Assembly (NCBI GenBank): GCA_035632955.1
Contig: DASQFU010000008.1
Coordinates: 1 to 64,000 of the forward strand
Source of the DNA: DASQFU01 sp035632955
Lineage (GTDB): Bacteria > Eisenbacteria > RBG-16-71-46
Length of the DNA: 64,000 nucleotides
Direction of reading: 5' to 3'
Shown here: positions 42,020 to 50,930 of the stretch, one piece after another
Numbering within the stretch: position 1 is the first letter of the stretch
Layout: each line of letters starts with the position of its first letter
The notes under the pieces: model-generated
What the model was told of the DNA's origin: nothing
Database searches by the model: none
Seen by the model: the letters and a program-made list of their open reading frames with translations, nothing else
Translations under genes and position numbers: made by a program

Positions 42020-43033
42020 ATGACGCAGCCGCCTTCCCCCGCGAAACTCCTCGAGATCGCAACCGCGTTCCAGCGCTCCAAGACGCTGTTTGCGCTCGTT
42101 TCGCTGGAGATCCCGACCCTGCTGGCCGGCGGTCCGCGCTCGGTAGACGAGATCGCGAAGAAGCTCGGCGCCGATCTGCTCGCGATCGACCGTATGCTCA
42201 ATGCTGGCGTCGCCCTCGGTCTGCTTGTGCGAGAGGGAGACGGATTCCGAAATGCGCTCGACGCCCAGCACTTTCTCGTGCGTGGCACGGAGACCTACCT
42301 CGGCGACGCGTTCAGCCGCTACGACCGTGTGTCGTCCTTGGCAGAATGGGCGGAGTTCGCCCAGCGATTGCGCTCGTGGCGCGCAGGAACGACGAAGGAT
42401 CGGATCTCGATGGTCGCCGCTCCGGTCGGAGAAGAAATCGAAGGACAGCACCGGCTGTCGTTGCTCGCCGGCGAGGCGCTCGCACGCGCGCTCGAGCTTT
42501 CCCGGCATCGGCGCCTGCTCGACCTCGGTGGAGGCACCGGAGCCATGTCGATCGCTCTGTGCCGGCGCTTTCCGGCGTTGCACTCGGTCGTTCTCGAGCT
42601 GCCCGCGATCGTCCCGCTTGCACAGGCCCGCGTGCGGGACAGCGGATTCGACGATCGCATCGCGGTGCGTGAAGGCGATTTCGTCACTGGCCCGCTTCCC
42701 GATGGCTGCGACGTCGTCTTGCTGGCCAACGTCCTGTCGATGTTGAGCGCCAGCGCCAGCCAGGCCTTGCTCTCCCGGGTCTTCGAGCGCTTGCCCGCGG
42801 GTGGAATCGTCCTGCTGAGCGGCTGGATGCTCGACGGCAACCGTACGGGCCCGCTCGTGCCGGTTCTGTTCTGCCTCGAGGACATCCTCCTCGGCGCTCC
42901 CGACGTGGAGCGCTCGACCGCCACTTACGCCGAATGGCTGGCTGAGGCGGGATTCGCCGGGATCGAGCAGGCGATGTACTTCGAGCCGACGCGCTTCGTC
43001 GTCGGCCGCAAGCCGGGAGAGTTGCCGGAGTGA
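42020..43033 (+). CDS. SAM-dependent O-methyltransferase (dimerisation-domain type)
   Basis: 337 aa. The N-terminal winged-helix dimerisation domain (FALVSLEIPTLLAGGPRSVDEIAKKLGAD, 22-50) is typical of plant/bacterial acetylserotonin-O-methyltransferase-like enzymes. SAM-binding motif I is LLDLGGGTGAMS (about 166-177), with LELPAIVPLAQARV and GDFVTGPLPDGCDVVLLANVL following. It methylates a hydroxyl on a small molecule, often an aromatic or polyketide; the substrate is unknown. The ATG at 42020 is preferred over a GTG two codons earlier. Co-oriented with the GT2 gene, 12-bp gap. Confidence 0.88.
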   Translation: MTQPPSPAKLLEIATAFQRSKTLFALVSLEIPTLLAGGPRSVDEIAKKLGADLLAIDRMLNAGVALGLLVREGDGFRNALDAQHFLVRGTETYLGDAFSRYDRVSSLAEWAEFAQRLRSWRAGTTKDRISMVAAPVGEEIEGQHRLSLLAGEALARALELSRHRRLLDLGGGTGAMSIALCRRFPALHSVVLELPAIVPLAQARVRDSGFDDRIAVREGDFVTGPLPDGCDVVLLANVLSMLSASASQALLSRVFERLPAGGIVLLSGWMLDGNRTGPLVPVLFCLEDILLGAPDVERSTATYAEWLAEAGFAGIEQAMYFEPTRFVVGRKPGELPE

Positions 43034-43099
43034 AACCCCAAACACAACGACCACCTCCGGTGAATGGAAATGGTCGCTGTCGACAGCGGTCACTCGATA

Positions 43100-43237
43100 T
43101 CAACGATAGATGCTCTTCACCTTGCCCCAGCTCATGAGAACTGCCGGGGTGACCAGGCTCTTGAAGTCATAGGTCGTGGTCTTGACGTCACCCGTGAAAC
43201 GGATGTCCAGCTTGTCGGCGTTCCCGTCGAAGTTGTC
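43100..43237 (-). pseudogene. Orphan C-terminal gene fragment
   Basis: On the minus strand 45 codons read DNFDGNADKLDIRFTGDV, then KTTTYDFKSLVTPAVLMSW, GKVKSIYR and a TGA (43102-43100), with natural-looking composition. The codon just before is a TAG (43240-43238), and no start lies in between. It therefore looks like the surviving 3' end of a decayed gene. I do not recognise the family. It lies in a 426-bp stretch (43034-43459) without intact genes. Confidence 0.45.
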
Positions 43238-43332
43238 CTAGTGCGGCCGCTCCGAGCTCGCTCGACGATACACGCGATTCTTGGCGCCCTAACGATTCGC
43301 GTGCGCAGATCGTCTCGAAGCGCGAATTGACC

Positions 43333-43410
43333 TTTATCGCTCGTCCTCCAGAAGGGCGGCGGCTCGCAACAACGCTTCGCGTACCGGTCCGATCCCGGCG
43401 CGAAGCGCCT
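43333..43410 (-). pseudogene. Decayed second copy of the M28 peptidase 3' end
   Basis: Twenty-five codons and a TAA read EALRAGIGPVREALLRAAAL-LEDER, against DALRAGIGPVREVLLRAAAL-LEGER at the end of the M28 gene 1.1 kb away (22 of 25 identical by my count, and about four fifths of the nucleotides, no gaps). Similarity stops abruptly upstream. This is a duplicated, truncated remnant on the same strand. Confidence 0.75.
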
Positions 43411-43459
43411 CGCCAATGCTCGCGAAAGCGGCGGCCACCAATCCCCCTTGGGACAACGT

Positions 43460-44323
43460 TCAGAATCTGACGACCAGCGCGACCCGACGCGTCCCGTTGT
43501 CGTCTCGCCACACCGCAGGTGACGCCGCTGGTCCGTGGCGATCACTCGTGGCATTGAGCTGCCGGATGCCGAGGCCCACCGAAACCAGGCCGACACAGAT
43601 GTCGAGAGCGCCGAACGTCCGCAGAGCTCCGTCATCATCGGCAAGAGCTGGCGCACCGAGCCCAGCTCCGATCAGTCCGCAGGCCACACCAAGCAGGCCA
43701 CGGACGTTACGCCGATTCGGGCTGGTCGCAGTCGACGCATTGAGAGCAACCCCTGCCGTCCCCAACCCGGCGCCGAGCGTGGCCGATGCGATGGTCAGCC
43801 CTTGCACAAAGTTGTCTGAGGGCCGCTCCCCCTCGTACGCTGGCTGGATGCGGGCTGCCTCCGCCAACGTCAGCCCGTTTCCATCGAGCCAGGCGACGAG
43901 CGCCTTCTCGCCAGCGAGATCGCGGATGCGCGCCAGATTCCTGCTTCTCGCAATCCGCGCAACCAGCGCAGCTTCGCCGGATCGCTCGATCAAGTGCGCC
44001 ATCGCACAGCGGGTACCGTGCTCGTCAACGAACACGGGCGTCCGCCGACTGGGCAGGACGTGGTTGTGCGGGAACACTCCGCGCTGCCGGTAGGCTCGAA
44101 GATCGGCAATGTGACGCTCGCGCGCAGTCCGTTGCGCGAGGGTAAGTCCCGAGACATCGCGGCCCAGGAGAAGCGCTTCCGCTCCCTCGAGATGGCGACG
44201 GACTTGGGCGTCACCCCGATCGTAGTGATCTCGTTCGAGATTGCGGGCGGCGGGGCCGTAACCCCAGGCAAGCACGGCCGCGCAGAGAATGGCGACTGCT
44301 CCGATTCGGTATGAGCGTGACAT
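43460..44323 (-). CDS. Exported protein of an uncharacterised family
   Basis: 287 aa. AGGAGG eight bases before the ATG at 44323 and a signal peptide or anchor (RIGAVAILCAAVLAWGYGPAA) support the start. Residues ~70-165 hold a compact conserved-looking region: YRQRGVFPHNHVLPSRRTPVF, DEHGTRCAMAHLIERSG, LARIRDLAGEKALVAWLDGN and GLTLAEAARIQPAY. I recognise similar conserved hypothetical proteins in delta-proteobacteria-like genomes but no function. The second half has Gly/Ala-rich hydrophobic segments (LTIASATLGAGLGTAGVALN, LLGVACGLIGAGLGAPALA, ICVGLVSVGLGI) that could be membrane or barrel strands, ending in VALVVRF. It sits between the M28 gene and that gene's duplicated remnant. Confidence 0.75.
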   Translation of the reverse strand: MSRSYRIGAVAILCAAVLAWGYGPAARNLERDHYDRGDAQVRRHLEGAEALLLGRDVSGLTLAQRTARERHIADLRAYRQRGVFPHNHVLPSRRTPVFVDEHGTRCAMAHLIERSGEAALVARIARSRNLARIRDLAGEKALVAWLDGNGLTLAEAARIQPAYEGERPSDNFVQGLTIASATLGAGLGTAGVALNASTATSPNRRNVRGLLGVACGLIGAGLGAPALADDDGALRTFGALDICVGLVSVGLGIRQLNATSDRHGPAASPAVWRDDNGTRRVALVVRF

Positions 44324-44443
44324 GGCAAGCCTCCTGACTGCGGCACGCCCGGTCAGAGGAAGCTACTTCCATGCTACCCAGAACAAACCTACTGGTTCGC
44401 GAAAAGTTCGGTCCTCTGAGCATTCCGAATCGACTCAACCCTT

Positions 44444-46681
44444 CTACCGCTCGCCCTCCAAGAGGGCCGCAGCTCGCAGCAAAACTTCGCGTACCGGCCC
44501 GATCCCCGCGCGCAGCGCATCACCGTCGCGGTCGAGCAGCGGCTGCCCGAGTCGCGGCAGCGGAACCGGCGCATAGCCCGTATTCAGCCCCGGCGCGTAG
44601 ATCTCGTGTCGGAACCACGTCCGTCCAGGCAAGCCGGGTCCGATGAACGCGCGCTCGATGGCGATCAGCTTCGCGTTGGCGGCGGTCGCGCTTCCTCCCG
44701 GCCAGGGTTCGCCCTCGAGCGCCCGATCGCAGCGATCCTCGAACGCGCGCGCCGCGGCCAGCAGGCGTTCACCGGCCGCGCGGATCGGCGCGAAATCCGC
44801 GGCGAGCTTCTGCGTCGAATCGACGCCGGCCCGTGCATCGTCGAGACGCTCTTCGATCGCCTGCAGCTCGTCGAGCACGTACTGCGCGGAGTTCGAATAG
44901 CGCAGCGGCAGCAGCTCGGCCTCCGCGAGCCGCAAGGCGACGCGCGTCCAGAGATCGGTCATCGCGAGGTGGTACGCGTATCCGGGATCGACGACGCGAT
45001 CGAGATATTCGAAGTCGTCGTACATCGAGTGATAGCTGCCGTGCAGGCCCTCGAAGCGCAGGTCGAGCGCCGGCACGCCAAGGTGGTCGACGAACGCGGT
45101 GTAGTCCGAGCCGCTGCCGAGCGGCGAGACGTTCATGAAGAACGGCCGTTCCGTCTCGCCACGCCAGCGCCGTTCGCGGTTGCGGTGCGCCCACTCCGCC
45201 CGGGCCTCGCTCCACGCCTTGTCGCGCCACGCGTCGAACACACTCGCGCGCTTCTCGGGATTCTGAACCTCGCCCATCGCCTGGACGAGCACGTCGCGCA
45301 ACGCATGCGTCCCGTTGACGCGGAAGTCCTTCCCGCTCACCGCCGCATCGACGTTGAGGTAGGCGACCGCCTTCGCGCGCAGGGCCGCGGCGTTACCCTC
45401 GCAATACTCAGTCGAGCCGAGCAGCCCGTACTCCTCGCCGTCCCACGAGCACAGCACCAGGGTGCGGCGCGGGCGCCAGCCGCTTTCGAGCAACCCGCCG
45501 ATCGTCCGCGCCATCTCCATCATCGCGATCGTGCCGCTGTTGGGGTCGACCGCGCCGTAGGTCCACGCGTCGCGGTGATTGCCGCACATCACCCACTCGT
45601 TGGGCCGCTCGCGACCTTTCAGCGTGGCGATCACGTTCCAGATCGGTCGCACCGCATAGTCGTGATCGGTCTTGAGCCGCACCTTCGCCGGCCCCGGCCC
45701 GACGTGATACGAGAACGGCAGACCGCCTTGCCACCCGCTCGGCGCCGCGGGCCCTTCGAGTGCTTCCAGGATGCGCGCCGCCTCCGACCAGGCGATCGGT
45801 AGCGAGGGAATGCGAGGGATGCCTCGCACGTCCGAGGCCCTGAGCCGCTTGCCTTTCTCGGTCGATGGCCAGCCCGGCGTCGTCGGGTCGCCGGGACCTT
45901 CCGAGAGATACTGGACGCTGCCACGCTGAATGCCGTCATCCGGCCGCGCCGGCCCGCGCGGGTAGGGATCGCCCTTTCCGTAGCCGTCGTCCAGCGGATC
46001 GCTATAGATGATGACGCCCGCGGCGTGAACCTTCTCGGCGTTCCGGACCTTGAGCCCGCGGAAGATCTTCCCGTAGCGCACCAGCACGATCTTGTTGCGC
46101 ACGTCCACGCCGAGATCGGTCAGTTTCTTGAAGTCGTCGACGTCGCCGTAGTTCGCATAGACGACCTGCGCGGTCACGTCGCCCGCCGCGCCGTAGCCGT
46201 GGAAGCCGTCGAATGCCGCCACGTCGAACGCGTCCTTGTCGCCCAACAGTCCGCGCTCGCGGACCGCGAGCGTCGCCTGGGTCGGCTCGATCAGTTCCAG
46301 ACGGTGCTCGCGCGGGTAGTTGAGATAGACCGGGATGGTCTCGATGCGCGCGTCCCACCCGTAGGCCGCGAGCCGCTGGCGCACGTATTCGGCGGTCGCC
46401 CGGTCCTGGGGCGTGCCGGCGACGTGCGGCTCTTCGGTCAGAATCCGCAAGTGCCGGCGCAGCGTGTCGCGGTGGATCGCCGCGGCGGCCCGCGCCTCGC
46501 GCGCGAGCTGCTCCGAAGTGTCGCTAAGCCGGAAGCCGGTGATGCGTGTCGGTTCGGCGGCGGCCGGCCTCGCCGATCCGGCGCACGCGAGCGCAAGAGC
46601 AAGCGCGAAGCCGATCAAGAACGCGCGGCGGGCGTGAGGTCGGTGCCGCGGACGCTCAGGGCGAGCGCCGGCTCCGGTCAA
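44444..46681 (-). CDS. M28 metallopeptidase, glutamate carboxypeptidase II-like
   Basis: 745 aa, the usual size for the PSMA/transferrin-receptor-like group. Signal sequence FLIGFALALALACAGS (about 22-37). A PA domain follows (VYANYGDVDDFKKL ... NKIVLVRYGKIFRGLKV). Di-zinc residues are recognisable: His and Asp in CGNHRDAWTYGAVDPNSG near 367, catalytic Glu in WDGEEYGLLGSTEY near 413, Asp in VAYLNVDAAVSG, and His in GLHGSYHSMYDD near 549. A C-terminal dimerisation domain completes it. It removes C-terminal residues from peptides outside the cytoplasm. The start is a TTG overlapping the stop of the YhaN gene (TTGA); no ATG is available before the signal sequence. A decayed copy of its 3' end lies 1.1 kb downstream. 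Confidence 0.88.
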   Translation of the reverse strand: MTGAGARPERPRHRPHARRAFLIGFALALALACAGSARPAAAEPTRITGFRLSDTSEQLAREARAAAAIHRDTLRRHLRILTEEPHVAGTPQDRATAEYVRQRLAAYGWDARIETIPVYLNYPREHRLELIEPTQATLAVRERGLLGDKDAFDVAAFDGFHGYGAAGDVTAQVVYANYGDVDDFKKLTDLGVDVRNKIVLVRYGKIFRGLKVRNAEKVHAAGVIIYSDPLDDGYGKGDPYPRGPARPDDGIQRGSVQYLSEGPGDPTTPGWPSTEKGKRLRASDVRGIPRIPSLPIAWSEAARILEALEGPAAPSGWQGGLPFSYHVGPGPAKVRLKTDHDYAVRPIWNVIATLKGRERPNEWVMCGNHRDAWTYGAVDPNSGTIAMMEMARTIGGLLESGWRPRRTLVLCSWDGEEYGLLGSTEYCEGNAAALRAKAVAYLNVDAAVSGKDFRVNGTHALRDVLVQAMGEVQNPEKRASVFDAWRDKAWSEARAEWAHRNRERRWRGETERPFFMNVSPLGSGSDYTAFVDHLGVPALDLRFEGLHGSYHSMYDDFEYLDRVVDPGYAYHLAMTDLWTRVALRLAEAELLPLRYSNSAQYVLDELQAIEERLDDARAGVDSTQKLAADFAPIRAAGERLLAAARAFEDRCDRALEGEPWPGGSATAANAKLIAIERAFIGPGLPGRTWFRHEIYAPGLNTGYAPVPLPRLGQPLLDRDGDALRAGIGPVREVLLRAAALLEGER

Positions 46682-49566
46682 CTGGCGACTTCGACGTCCC
46701 GGAAGTCGAGCCACCGGGCGCGCTTCGTATAGAGCTCCGCGTCCTGCTCGGCGAGCGCCTGGTAGCGACGGCGATGGCATGTCATCAGGATGACCTGATG
46801 TTCGCGCGTGAAGTGCTCGATCAGCAGGCGCATGCCACCGCGCGCCCGGTCGTCGTCGCTGGTCACGAACGGATCGTCGAGCAGCAACGGCACCGCCGGC
46901 TGTCCCCGTGACAGGAACTCCGCGATCGCGAGCCGCACGGTCAGATAGAGCTGGTCGCGCGCACCGGCGGAAAGCTGATGGTCCGCCTTGGGGCGTGGCA
47001 GGTTCTGCCCGCTCCACAAGCGCACCGAGAAGTCGAGATCCTCGCCGAAGCGCATCTGCTCGATGCGGGTCCCGAAGGCGCCCAGAAGCTGTGCGACCCG
47101 ATGGTTCAAATAGTCGGCCCATCTGCGATGAGTCTCCGTCGCGACCTTCTGAATCGTTTCCCGCGCCAGATCCACCGAGTGCTTGAATCGGCGCGTTCGC
47201 TCCAGCGCCTGCTCGATCCGCTCCTTCTCGATCGTCTTCTGCGGATGCTCGGTGTGGTAGCGGCGCCAGATCTCCTCGACCTTGATGCGCAGATCCTCGC
47301 GCAACTGCTGCGTTTCTTCCAGTCGGCCACGCCACTTGCGGATGTCCGCCTCAATATCGCCCGCCGGACGGCCGCGCGGCGCCTCGTCGCTTTGGCCGAG
47401 CTCCGATTCGATCTCCTGGAGCCGGTTCTCGAGCTCGCGGCGCGCGCGGTCCGCGAGCAGCGAGCGCTCCGTCTGCGGGATCAGCTCGTCGGTCAGCAGC
47501 GAGTAGCGGGCCCGGCCACGCGCGCGCTCGGCGAGATCGTTGGCATGCTCGGCCCACGAGCGTTCCGGGTCGTGCGCGAGTCCAGCCGACTGCAGAGCGC
47601 GGCTCGCGCGCTCCATGAGCCCGTTCGCCAGCGCCTCGGCGACGCGCTTCTCTTCGTCGATCCATGACCAGCTCTTCTCGAGCTCGGCGAGCTTTTGCTT
47701 CAGACCCAACGCCGTGCGGACGTTGGCCGCGACCGCGTCGAGCCCCGCGGGATCGGCCGCTCCGCCGCCGATCTTGTCCAGGAGCTGGCGCGCCTGACCG
47801 GCGACGTTTCGCCGCCGATCGTCGAGGGCAACGATCTGATCCTGCGCGTGCAGCACGGGTGAGCTTTCTTCCATCAGCCGCGTGTACTCGCTCCACTCGC
47901 GCAGCAGCTCGACCTGGTCGCGATAGTTCATGCGGAGCGCGAGCTCGGCGAGCCCGACCTCGGTCTCCGCGCGCTTCATGCGGAGCTGGTTCAGGCGCGC
48001 CTGGGCGTCGGCGAGCTGGTGCAGCGCCTCTGTGCGGAACGACGCCTGGAGCCGCCCGCCCGCGACCAGCACGACGACCCCGATCACCCCCAGCGCTCCA
48101 CCCGCCGCCAGCAACGTCGGCGCGAGCGCACCGCTGATCTGGAAACTGAACAGCGTGCCGCCGGTGACGGCGCTGGCCAGGCCCAGCGTCAACACCAGCC
48201 AGCCCGGCATGCGCCAGTGCGTGCGCGACGCGTCGATCGCGCGCAACGCCTCGCTGCCCTCGGTGCGCAGTTGCTCGAGCAGCGCGACCTCGGTCTGGAA
48301 CGCGATCGTCACCTCCGCTTGCGTGCGCAGCAGGTGCTGCTCGTCATCGTCGAGCTTGCCGAACCGTCCGGTGAGGAACTGGATCCGCTCCGGCTCGTGG
48401 CCATGCCTGGCGAGCGTCTCGCGCAGGCTGAACACGTTGTCGCGCACCACGCGATCTTCCTCGGTCACGCGGCGCAGCTCGGCGGCCAGCGCGATCGCGC
48501 GATCGGCGTCGGCGTCGGTGCCCTTCGCGGCGCCCGGCAGCTTCTCGAGGTCGATCAGGATCGTGCCGCGGTCGCGCGCGATCTGCTCGCGGCGCCGGTC
48601 TTCCAACCCTTGCAGGTTCCGCTGCGCGATCTCGAGCCGGGCGACCGTGTCGCGGAAGTCGGATTCGGCGTTGGCCGGCAAGTCCGCGGCCGCGGCCAGC
48701 CCCTTCGCTTCGGCTCGCATGCGTTCGACTTCCTTGCGGCGCGTGGTGTCCTCGTCGAGTCGCGAGCGCACGTCGGCCGCGAGCGATCCACGCCGCTCGT
48801 TCTCCAATCGGTTGAGTTCCGCACGCGCCTCCGCGGCCTGCTCGGTGCGTTGCGCGAGCTGCTCGAGTGGCCCCGCGATGCTCGCGAAGTCGTGTTCGAG
48901 CGCCTTCATCTCGGTTTCGAGGATGCCTCGCTTGGCCTCCAGCCGTTGCATCGCCACTTCCACCGTGCCGGTGAACTCGACCTCGACCGAGTTGTAGCGT
49001 CGCAACGCCTGCTCCAGCACGCGCAACGACTCGCTCGCGTTGGTGTCGCCGAGGCGAGTGTCGGCGGCGTTCTCGAGTCGGGAGCGCAGCGTCGACGCGC
49101 GCCGCTCCTTCTCGTCGGTCGGCACGACTTCCTCGAGCTCGCCCTGGCCGACGTGCGCGCACTTGTTGAACTCGTCGCCGTCCAGGCCCAAGAGCTTCTT
49201 GCCGACCGGGAAGTCGTCCTTTCCTTCGCGGAAGTCCGTCGTCACTTCCTGGCCGCGGCCGTTGCGGATCTCCACCGTGCCGCGATCGAAGTCGCGCGCG
49301 ATGGTGTAGCGCTCGGTCCCGCATTCGACTTCGAGCACCAGGCGATAGGTGCCGCCGTTCCACGGACGCCAGCGCTCGAGCGGCGTCAGCAGACGGTGAT
49401 TGCGCTTGTCGCTCGCGAGCCCGTAGAGGCCGGCGTTCACCGCCGCCAGCAGCGTCGATTTGCCGCGCTCGTTGTCGCCGACGATGATCGTCGCGCGCTC
49501 GGAATCGAACGTGAACTCGCCCTTTAACGCTCCGAACCCGTCGGCGCGCAATCGCAGGAGCTTCAT
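46678..49566 (-). CDS. YhaN-like SMC/SbcC-type ATPase
   Basis: 962 aa. Walker A GDNERGKST (30-38) lies in an N-terminal half domain starting MKLLRLRADGFGALKGEF. Two long coiled-coil stretches flank a hydrophobic hairpin (about 450-502, PGWLVLTLGLASAVTGG then LAPTLLAAGGALGVIGVVVL), the membrane-like element typical of YhaN rather than SbcC. The C-terminal half has the ABC signature LSAGARDQLYLTVRLAIAEF and Walker B VPLLLDDPFVTSDDDR. It would pair with the YhaO-like nuclease encoded just upstream in an SbcCD/Rad50-Mre11-type complex for DNA-end processing. No zinc-hook CxxC is seen. The ATG at 49566 lies 19 bp after the yhaO-like stop. Confidence 0.9.
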   Translation of the reverse strand: MKLLRLRADGFGALKGEFTFDSERATIIVGDNERGKSTLLAAVNAGLYGLASDKRNHRLLTPLERWRPWNGGTYRLVLEVECGTERYTIARDFDRGTVEIRNGRGQEVTTDFREGKDDFPVGKKLLGLDGDEFNKCAHVGQGELEEVVPTDEKERRASTLRSRLENAADTRLGDTNASESLRVLEQALRRYNSVEVEFTGTVEVAMQRLEAKRGILETEMKALEHDFASIAGPLEQLAQRTEQAAEARAELNRLENERRGSLAADVRSRLDEDTTRRKEVERMRAEAKGLAAAADLPANAESDFRDTVARLEIAQRNLQGLEDRRREQIARDRGTILIDLEKLPGAAKGTDADADRAIALAAELRRVTEEDRVVRDNVFSLRETLARHGHEPERIQFLTGRFGKLDDDEQHLLRTQAEVTIAFQTEVALLEQLRTEGSEALRAIDASRTHWRMPGWLVLTLGLASAVTGGTLFSFQISGALAPTLLAAGGALGVIGVVVLVAGGRLQASFRTEALHQLADAQARLNQLRMKRAETEVGLAELALRMNYRDQVELLREWSEYTRLMEESSPVLHAQDQIVALDDRRRNVAGQARQLLDKIGGGAADPAGLDAVAANVRTALGLKQKLAELEKSWSWIDEEKRVAEALANGLMERASRALQSAGLAHDPERSWAEHANDLAERARGRARYSLLTDELIPQTERSLLADRARRELENRLQEIESELGQSDEAPRGRPAGDIEADIRKWRGRLEETQQLREDLRIKVEEIWRRYHTEHPQKTIEKERIEQALERTRRFKHSVDLARETIQKVATETHRRWADYLNHRVAQLLGAFGTRIEQMRFGEDLDFSVRLWSGQNLPRPKADHQLSAGARDQLYLTVRLAIAEFLSRGQPAVPLLLDDPFVTSDDDRARGGMRLLIEHFTREHQVILMTCHRRRYQALAEQDAELYTKRARWLDFRDVEVAS

Positions 49567-49585
49567 CGGCGCCGACTCGCGGGCG

Positions 49586-50815
49586 TCATTCCCCGAGCTC
49601 CTCGTAGGCGGGCACGACTTCGCGCAGCCGGAATGCGTCGAGCCCGTAGTAGAGGGCGCTCTCGATCAAGCCGCGCTGGACCGGATCGTCTTCGCGGTCG
49701 AGCAGATCGAGCAGCGTGCAGGCGAAGCGATCCTCCGTGGTCGCCGCCGCCTCGCGACGGTACACGTCGAGGTCGTACTCCGGGCGCACCAGGCGCGGAT
49801 CGATGCGCAGATGGAACACGCGCGATTCGAGCTCGGGCGAGCGCGCGATGCGCACGCCGCGCGCCAGCCGGCCGCGCAGCCGCACCCGCACCATATCCTC
49901 CTCACCGACGCCGGCATTTTCCAGGGCCTTCTGCACGCGCCGGTCCACCTGCTCGGCGCTCGGCGCGCTGGTGACGTCGACGGTCAGATCGAACACGCGA
50001 TGCGGGTCGAGCTGCACGAACTCGACCTCCACCCACGGCAATCGGTAACCGTATTCGATCCGCACTTCGAGTGCGCCATGCAGCCCGTTTTCGCTGACGT
50101 CCAGCGCCGCGGCCGAACCGGCATAGGCGAGCCGAACGCCGGCCGAGCTGCCTTCACTGGCGACGACCCGGGAGCCGGCGTGGTAGTGGCCGGCCGCGAG
50201 GTACGCGAACGGCGCGTTCAGAACTTCCTGGTCGGAGAAGGGCGCGGTGATCTTCTGCCCCGGCGGACACTGTTCTTCGCGTGAGCCGTGGAAAACGGCG
50301 ACGTCGAACCCGGAAGCGGCCGCGGGGGTGATGCTCGCCATCGCCTCGCGCGCGAGCGGGCGCTCGAGCGACTCGATGCGAGCCGTGAAGCACCGGCCCC
50401 AGATCCGCACGTGCGGATGCTCGGGGAGCGGCACACTGGTCCACTGCGCGCTGGTGAACACGTGGACGTGCGCGGGCCAGGCCGATCCGCGCGCCGCGAG
50501 CAGGCGGCGATCCCAGTAGGCGCTGGTGGTCGAGAACGGGTCGTGATTGCCGGGCGCGATGAACACCGGCGGGCAGCCGGTGGTGTTGAACACACCGAGC
50601 GCGAACGCGAGCGTGTCGGCATCGACGCCTTCGAGATCGAACAGGTCGCCCGGGATCAGGATCGCGTCGACGCCGCGCTCGATCGCCTCGCGCACCACGC
50701 CCTCGAGGACGCGGCGCTGGCTGCGCCGGCGTAGGTCGCGTTTCTCGGGAGGCAGCCACCCAAACGGTCTACCGAGATGGAGATCCGAGACCTGTAGGAA
50801 ACGTGCCAAAGCCAT
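49586..50815 (-). CDS. YhaO/SbcD-like metallophosphoesterase DNA nuclease
   Basis: 409 aa. The five calcineurin-like motifs are present: D11-x-H13 (LQVSDLHLGRPFGW), GD (ILIPGDLFD, Asp57), GNHD (89-92), the lone His in VAVFHGSREEQ, and GHYHAGSR. The C-terminal ~120 residues form a capping region. This is the Mre11/SbcD-type, Mn-dependent nuclease partner of the downstream YhaN-like ATPase. The ATG at 50815 starts the conserved core directly. It is the first gene of a three-gene minus-strand operon (nuclease, ATPase, M28 peptidase). Confidence 0.92.
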   Translation of the reverse strand: MALARFLQVSDLHLGRPFGWLPPEKRDLRRRSQRRVLEGVVREAIERGVDAILIPGDLFDLEGVDADTLAFALGVFNTTGCPPVFIAPGNHDPFSTTSAYWDRRLLAARGSAWPAHVHVFTSAQWTSVPLPEHPHVRIWGRCFTARIESLERPLAREAMASITPAAASGFDVAVFHGSREEQCPPGQKITAPFSDQEVLNAPFAYLAAGHYHAGSRVVASEGSSAGVRLAYAGSAAALDVSENGLHGALEVRIEYGYRLPWVEVEFVQLDPHRVFDLTVDVTSAPSAEQVDRRVQKALENAGVGEEDMVRVRLRGRLARGVRIARSPELESRVFHLRIDPRLVRPEYDLDVYRREAAATTEDRFACTLLDLLDREDDPVQRGLIESALYYGLDAFRLREVVPAYEELGE

Positions 50816-50930
50816 GGCGAGGTGCTATCTCCGCTCCGTGGAAAGGCTGCGTGCGACTCGGATCGAGCGGGCGCACGGCCGCACCGCAAAATAGCAGGAA
50901 GGTCGGGAGGCGGCAACGCGTTGAACGCGA

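Noticed and set aside
46682..47335. Upstream extension of the M28 reading frame
   Set aside because: Antiparallel features absent and the segment lies fully inside the YhaN-like gene in another frame.
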